From contig JAZKJV010009631.1 in NCBI GenBank assembly GCA_037367405.1, positions 434,001-498,000 on the forward strand: DNA of 64,000 nt. The letters are read 5' to 3'. This document shows positions 58,037 through 64,000 of this stretch, piece by piece. Each line of letters starts with the position of its first letter. The stretch's first letter is position 1. Origin of the DNA: Ottelia alismoides. Taxonomy: Eukaryota > Streptophyta > Magnoliopsida > Alismatales > Hydrocharitaceae. Below the pieces are notes generated by a model. That model was not told the origin of the DNA. It did not search any database and saw only the letters and a list, made by a program, of their open reading frames with translations. The translations under genes were made by a program, and so were the position numbers.

Positions 58037-59198
58037 TCACCTGACTCTCGTCGATAGGACGAAAGCGAATCTCTCCTCATCCATAATCAATAACGACCCT
58101 TGTAGAGTTGAGGAAAGGTCATCCCACGATGATTGGAGAGTGCTCCCCAGTGGAGGTCTTCATGGGCAATAAGATAAAATCAACTGTGTAGCTCATGCCC
58201 TGAATCAAAATAACGACATTTTCAAGGATACCCTTCAGCCTCTTTATTGATCCATCAACAAATTAAACGATCATCTTGATTTTCTTGAGAGGCCCTAAGT
58301 GAAGAGATTGTACTAGCGAGAAGGGTATGATGCTAATCGAGGCACCGCCGTTAAGGAGAGTGTGATCACAAGTATGGTCAGAGATGGTGCAACTAATGAA
58401 AGGTGTAGCAGTGTTCCTTTTTCTAGGATTGGATGGTGTGTGATGGCATGGGCAGTGGCCATGGTCAAGATATGACGCTCAGATCTGCTCCTCTGCTTTC
58501 TCTTCCTGGGAAGAGGAGCAGATAATTGGGTCATGGCCTGTTGAAGTGGGGCTTTAATGATCTCATGAATAGTGGCCACCACTTCGAGTTCAGTAAATAT
58601 TTTTTGAATTTTTGGATCTCCTCCATACAAGGGAGGAGATCGAAATCAGCATATACACAAGGACAGCCAAGAGCAGTCTGTACAGTGGCATCCTCAGGGT
58701 CAAAGGTGGGACATGGTGTGAATGTGTGTGTGTAAAGATGATCAGGTATTGGAGCCCTCTCCTCATAGTCCGAATCAATCATGAGCCTCCTGAAATCTTT
58801 TTTTATTTTTAGTTTTTTCTTATTTTTGTATTTTTGATGATTGCAAGCCCTTATAGGAATCCTCAATCGAATCCATATCATCAGATCGTGAAGCATCAAT
58901 ATGGCTCTTATTTAGGCAGGTGAGGTCGTCAATCCTCGAATTCATATGCTCCATGAATTGGGACAAGGTCTCAAGTGTGGATAACATGAGAGGTGACTCC
59001 AACAGATCAGACTCGAGTGGATGTGAAGGTCGGAAATATGAAGGTGGAAGTGGATAAAAGTCTGAGGGCTGATACTGTGGCTGAGGCGGATATGAACAAA
59101 AATCAGGAGCAAAGTCCTCCGGGAAAAAAGGAGGCGGACCGACTGGACGGTACTAGGGATCTGTGAAGTCTAGATAAAAATAGCTCCAGTCGGCCATC
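58037..59198 (-). pseudogene. Gag-like and protease remnant of element B
   Basis: Minus strand from ATG 59198 (MADWSYFYLDF) gives a Pro/Tyr/Phe-rich N-terminal stretch with early stops, then an open part (59002-58820) with MLSTLETLSQFMEHMNSRIDDL, a helix like that in A's gag-protease linker (46500-46560). A lysine-rich segment (58820-58790) and a protease follow: the region at 58630-58313 includes ERHILTMATAHAI, equivalent to the helix before A's protease domain. In a shifted frame comes NGGASISIIP at 58352-58323, then a GRPFLNS segment near 58165-58145. The catalytic Asp is Asn (codon 58352-58350). The protein continued into 39610-38929 before A inserted. There is no gag core and no RT. Confidence 0.6.
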
Positions 59199-60550
59199 TC
59201 AAAATAAAAGAAAAATGATCAGGAGAGCACGATGGTCAAGTCAAGAGGAATGAGAAAAAAGGTGCAAATGCGAAGAGACGATCTAGAACACACACAAATA
59301 ATCACAAACGAACTCACACAAAACAAACACGCCCCTCAATTCACCTACTCGACTCGATGAAAATCGCAAAAGTACGGTCTTTTTATCTTGTTTGTTTTAG
59401 AGTTAGGTGAGAAGTCAAAAACTGTATGATCACTTAGGAAGGCTTGATTGGATCTGGGCACTAACCTTAGTGTGTATGCGTTCAAGTAAAATGAATACAA
59501 TGAGGGGATTACTCACCCCAAAACAAATATTTTCCTTTTTGTCTTTTTAGGGTCAAGTAATATTAGCAGACTCAATTTTATTTATTATCACTTTTTTTGG
59601 ATTTTTAGTAAGAATGCATGTGCCTATCGAGGAGTCAATTTTACTTAGCACCTTAGTGATCAAAATCAGAGGTAGAGTCGAAAAAGCAATGCAAGGAGAA
59701 AACGATGATGTATGTTAAATAGAAATGCTCACTTTGCCTCCAGCACTCTACATACACAGATGCTCAGCAGAATTGAAACATACACTATACGCAAATGCAG
59801 CCGATGAAATCGCCCTAGATTAGAAACTGCTAATATCGTGAAGAATAAGATGCTAAATATCTAGAAGTGAGATCTAAAAGTCTGGTCTCTGAAGTGTATC
59901 GGTGTCCGCCACAGCGGATCCTACAAGCATTGTATAGCACTTCTCATGGCGCTCGATCTCAAATCCAAATAAGAGGAAATTTATATTTGGCTAAGTCCAA
60001 ATGTAAACTATAGGAGCATGCAATGGTTATTAGGTGTTTGACCTTAATCTTTCGACAAGCAAGTCCTACAAGTAGAGCTCAATCACAAAAAATAAAGAAA
60101 TAAAAAATCAGAAAACAAAATAAAAAAGGCGGTGAAAACCGTGAAAAAAACAACGAGGCCCCCAAGGGAATAATCCCTTGGGCACTAGACCTCGTAAAGT
60201 GTCAAGTGTGGCAGAGTCCTAATTTATTACAAGTTAAGTCTCTCTCTCTCTCAATTTCAATTACAAAAATAAATAAATAAAATGCAAAGTGCAGCTTTGT
60301 CTCCCAAAAATCTTCTAAGTGCCCTCTGATGCTCTCTCCTACCGGCTAGGGTAGAATAACTGACTCCGCTTCCCAAGGATGCATAGAATCACCGAGGCGA
60401 TCCTCCTCGTTCCACGGTCCCTCGCAATAAAGGCAACAAAGAAGATTTGATTAAACAGGTAAACAATTAATATCAAATAAATAAGAAAATAAGTAAAGAC
60501 AACTAGAGACAAATAATCACAATCAAAAGAAAGCCAATATAAGCGGTGTT
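59199..60550 (-). other. Untranslated leader of element B
   Basis: Non-coding, parallel to the leader of C (17271-18440). It contains a CT microsatellite (60239-60254) and the block TGCTCTCTCCTACCGGCT (60330-60347), matching C 18249-18266. No frame of interest. Confidence 0.6.
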
Positions 60551-60553
60551 GCT

Positions 60554-60570
60554 CCTCGGTAACAGCATCA
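60554..60570 (-). promoter_or_regulatory. Primer binding site of element B (tRNA-Asp type, decayed)
   Basis: Minus strand TGATGCTGTTACCGAGG matches 12 of 17 bases of A's site; all five differences are C-to-T or G-to-A. It is next to the LTR end at 60573. Confidence 0.7.
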
Positions 60571-60572
60571 TT

Positions 60573-63500
60573 TGTTTAACATAAAAATTGAGCGGTCGTA
60601 TGTTCCACACAAGGTGGGAACACAGTCGTTGAGGTGACCGATAAGAAATACGGATTAAGACAACAATTAACCCACAATGATAATTAAGCAATAAAAATCA
60701 ATATGGAGTTAAATTTTATTTTTTTAACTCTACAAAATGTGTGTATAGTGCAAGTATGTAGATTGTCGAACACATGGAGCAAATAGGCTAGATCGGGCAA
60801 ATGAATGCAAAATGTGATTGTGAAGTCTTTGTCTATTTTTCTTTTTTGTGGATTTTTTATTTTTATTTTATTTTTACTTTATATCTTTGTATTTTGATTT
60901 TTATATATTTTTTATATTTCCTTTTTATCTTTTATATTTTTATATTCTTTTTTCTTTTAATATATATAATAAAGTTATATATAGAGTATATGTACAATAT
61001 AGATTAAGATAGATATAAATAATATTAATAATCAAAATAAAGAAAATAAAAATTTTTGGATTTTAATTAATTATTTTTCTATTTTTATGATTTTTTAGAA
61101 ATTTTTGTTAATTTCTATATATTTTTAAAGTCAAAAATACCCTAGATTAGGATTTAATTAAATTGGACGAAATTAAAATGGAGATAAAAAATATAAATAA
61201 GAGTGAAAATTCTCCAAATTACTTTTAATATATAAGTAATAATAATAAGAAGAAAATTACAAAATAGAAACCATAATTTTTAGTATTTTAGCAAATTTTA
61301 TAGATTTTTATAATTATTTTTTGATTCAATTTTTAGGAGTTTTCTTTTGTATTTCTTAGTGATTTTTAGTCTGAAGGATAAAAATACATAAATAAACAAA
61401 ATATATTTTTTGGAATTTTTTTCAAAACATTTTTATACTTTTTATGGGTATTCTACGGCCAAAAGGGATAAAAAGGGTCATTTTTATTTTTAATAAATAA
61501 TTAAAAGTCCTAAAATTACAAGCAAAAATAATAACGTGAAAGTACGTGTAACTAGGAGCCTACACGTATTTTTTGAGATTTTTCGGAGTTTAATTGCTAT
61601 TTTAAATAAATACAAGAACAAAGAGGAACTACAATGCTAGCATGGCATTTTTGTAAATAAAAATAAGTAGGGGGCCAATATGCAATTTCACCAAAAAATA
61701 TTAAACGGAATTAAAAAGGTTTGGTACTTAAACGAAAGACGTAGAAACCCAGGGGCATGCCTGTAAAATGTCTCCTCACGTGGGGCATCGCGTGAGGTGA
61801 CGTGGCGTGGACCTAGATGTAATTACTAAAAGCATAGGGGGCGGTTTGCAAGATTTACAAAAATATAATAAAGTCCTATGAAAGTTTGGCTCTTAATAAT
61901 TAAATACAAAAATGTGGCTGGGTGGAAGTGCAAAGTACCCAAATCCTTTAAGCGATCCAAAGGTTGATCTTCAATCACTTGCCACGTGTCGCGACAGGAG
62001 GAGGCGATGACTCATAGTGAACCATCAGTGGAGATTGGATCTCTGGGCGAGATCCGATGGTGGAGGAGTGTGATGATCTGACACTGGCTATTGTACAGGA
62101 AAAACGGTGGCCCATCCAACGGCGGTGAAGAGGGGAGGACGAACTAGGAAGAACTCTGCCAAGGAAAGGTTCTTCAGGCCCAATCTCCCTCTTCTGGTGC
62201 TCCTTGCTGCTCCAAAAAGGGCCAAGAGGTTCCGACAAGGGTCTGGTGATGGCTGGAAGGTCCAAAATGATCTGGGGGCCACCAGAGCTTGCTGCGAGGT
62301 CGAAGAATACTAACGCCTCTAGGACCCTCCGACGATAACAAAAACAAGCCTCCAGCGATTCTTGGGCCTTCGGACTTGCACAGAAGGTATACAGGGTCGA
62401 GGGCAAAATGCCTCGACCCTATTAGAAAGGAAATGGGGCACGGTGGATGCGGGTGGAGCTCCTCCGGCGACTGGCAGAGGAAGAGGAGCTGAGGTCCAGA
62501 TCCAAGATGGATCTGGAGGAGTGAAGGTGTGGTTGGCGTAGCAGAAGCACGAGGGGAGGTTGTGAGGTGGTTAGGTGGTCGATAGACAGGAGGATGGGGT
62601 TCTAAGCAACTAAATGCAAATCTAAAAGCAAGAAATGATACCTAAGGCTAAGACTAAACTAGTCATGTGAGAAAAGAAGAACAAAGCAGATCTCAATGGC
62701 CAGAAGACCATAGATGCAACCTCATGGTGACGGCTCGCCAGAGATGGGGTGGAATGCCCCCTCAACCATACCTAACGACATCACAACAGAGATGGAGGAA
62801 GCCCTGTCACCACCTTCATCTGGAGCTAAGACGGGTCAAAAGAGGTTCAAAAAGTGGAAGAAGTCGACGGGGGTGTTTTATACAGGTGATGACGAGGTGA
62901 TCTTCAAGGACAGATCACGGGCGATGCAAAGGTGATCTACCCAAGGAGTAGGGTCGGTGTGGATCTCTGATGTACAAGGAGGATTTCTTCTGAAGGAGCC
63001 CATCCTTCTCGAGCAACGAATCAATAGCGAAAAATCGAGAAGATGGGACGGTGCTAGGTTCTGGCAGCTACAGTAAACGTGTCAGACAGTTGACCCGAGG
63101 TCAACCATCCGAGCAACCTGGTTGGTCCACGTGGACCAACCATGAAAAACCCTCCTGAAAATTATTTGAAAATCGATATTAAATAATAAATGATTTTCTT
63201 AATTTTAAGTTAAAAAATAAAAAATGTTTATTATTTTCTAAATTAATTTATTGTAATTTTTATTAATTTTTTAGAGGTAATTAACTACAATTTACTTTTT
63301 AGTGTTAATTTATAGGTGTATTCGTCTATGTTTTTTAGTCTTTTATTTTTATTTTGTATTTTAATTTTATTATTTTATTTTATTAGTTTATAAAATTATA
63401 TCTTATTTTTATATACTTAAATATATTTTTATTATATGTTTCTGATATAATATATACACTTAAATAAATAGATGTATTAATTCTATATGTATAATTATTG

Positions 63501-64000
63501 GTATTTTACCTATGTATTTTCTATACATATTTTATTTTAGAATTTTCTTTATTGTATGATTCCAGTTTTAATAAGTACATATATTATAAATAATATTTAC
63601 AAAATTATAAAATTATAAAATTGTAAAATTATAAAAATAATAAAGAATAAATAAAATGATTGTTTTAATCGGGTAAAATGTACAATAGGGATCCAAAACC
63701 TAACTTTCACACCATAACACCAAAAAATATGGAACTACCTTCATTAAATACTTATTAAAATTATATACAATTAAAAGTGATTTTTATATATTATGAGTTT
63801 TTATTTTAGAGATATGGGTCTGGGGAGTTGGTATTTTGGAAATTTATTCAAACTATAACTTTTATTCTGTATATTATTTTTGTATGAAATCAATTTTGTA
63901 TTTTTCTATGTTTTATTATCTACAACTTTCATGTTCAAATTTTTTCAGTTGAGGTATAAAAAGTGTAAAATAAAATATGTCCCAAAAATGAATGAATAAT
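60573..64000 (-). repeat. 5' LTR of element B (cut by window end)
   Basis: Starts with TGTTTAACAT next to the PBS and has the GTCGTTGAGGTGACCG block (60627-60642) also present in the C LTR and, as GTCGCTGAGGCGACCG in reverse, in A. It aligns with the other B LTR to position 34837; about 300 bases should lie beyond 64000. GC-rich island 61915-63150. Confidence 0.8.

Larger units (their letters stand above)
31599..64000 (-). mobile_element. Element B: non-autonomous Athila-type element, split by A
   Basis: Minus-strand element: 3' LTR 31599-35140, internal part 35141-39610, then (after element A) internal part 58032-60572, and 5' LTR from 60573 to beyond the window. The GATGA on both sides of A joins the two halves. 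Internal length is about 7.0 kb including a 1.1 kb foreign insert. It encodes only gag/protease-like remnants, with no RT, RNase H or integrase. The 3' LTR has lost its last 112 bases at the junction with element F. LTR divergence (by eye near one base in ten) is between that of A and C. Confidence 0.8.

Overview
The window is nuclear DNA of a flowering plant. It is almost entirely a nest of LTR retrotransposons with no convincing host gene. Most of it belongs to one clan of large Ty3/gypsy elements of the Athila type: LTRs of 2.4 to 4.2 kb, a primer binding site (PBS) matching plant tRNA-Asp, and a gag-protease-RT-RNase H-integrase order. A decayed Ty1/copia piece and a 1.1 kb insert of organelle-like DNA are also present. 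I cannot name the species. The density of nested Athila-type elements suggests pericentromeric or other heterochromatin (inference).

Layout, left to right. 1-1400: unassigned, with a possible host exon on the minus strand. 1400-6000: 3' part of an Athila-type element on the plus strand (E), ending in its LTR at 3555-6000. 6001-8425: minus-strand Ty1/copia remnant (G) with gag, GAG-pre-integrase and integrase. 8426-26726: an old minus-strand Athila-type element (D), split by a 12.7 kb minus-strand element (C, 9603-22341) and by an LTR-like fragment (H, about 22831-24080). 26727-31598: 3' LTR and 3' untranslated region (UTR) of minus-strand element F. 31599-64000: minus-strand element B, whose 5' LTR runs off the window. 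B is itself split by A. 39611-58031: element A, plus strand and 18.4 kb, the only complete and recent insertion. It has 4.17 and 4.14 kb LTRs, a perfect GATGA target duplication, an intact PBS and polypurine tract (PPT), and a full-length but nonsense-riddled gag-pol.

A alone retains RT, RNase H and integrase. B and C have the same signals (PBS, PPT, 3' UTR blocks) but only about 1 to 2 kb of degraded gag/protease-like coding and no RT or integrase, so they look like non-autonomous relatives that would need an A-like helper. Insertion order by LTR divergence and nesting is D and E oldest, then F and C, then B, then A.

The most unusual structure is an array of hairpin modules in the 3' UTR of every Athila-type element here (A to F, both strands, about 23 modules). 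Each module is an inverted repeat close to CTATACTTAGGNN...NNCCTAAGTATAG followed at once by a run of 4 to 6 G. The right arm plus G-run copies the element's own PPT (AAGTATAGGGGGG), which sits next to the 3' LTR. Arms differ between modules but stay complementary within a module. C and B lie at nearly the same point within such arrays of D and F. I consider this PPT-hairpin array the best candidate for an undescribed system.
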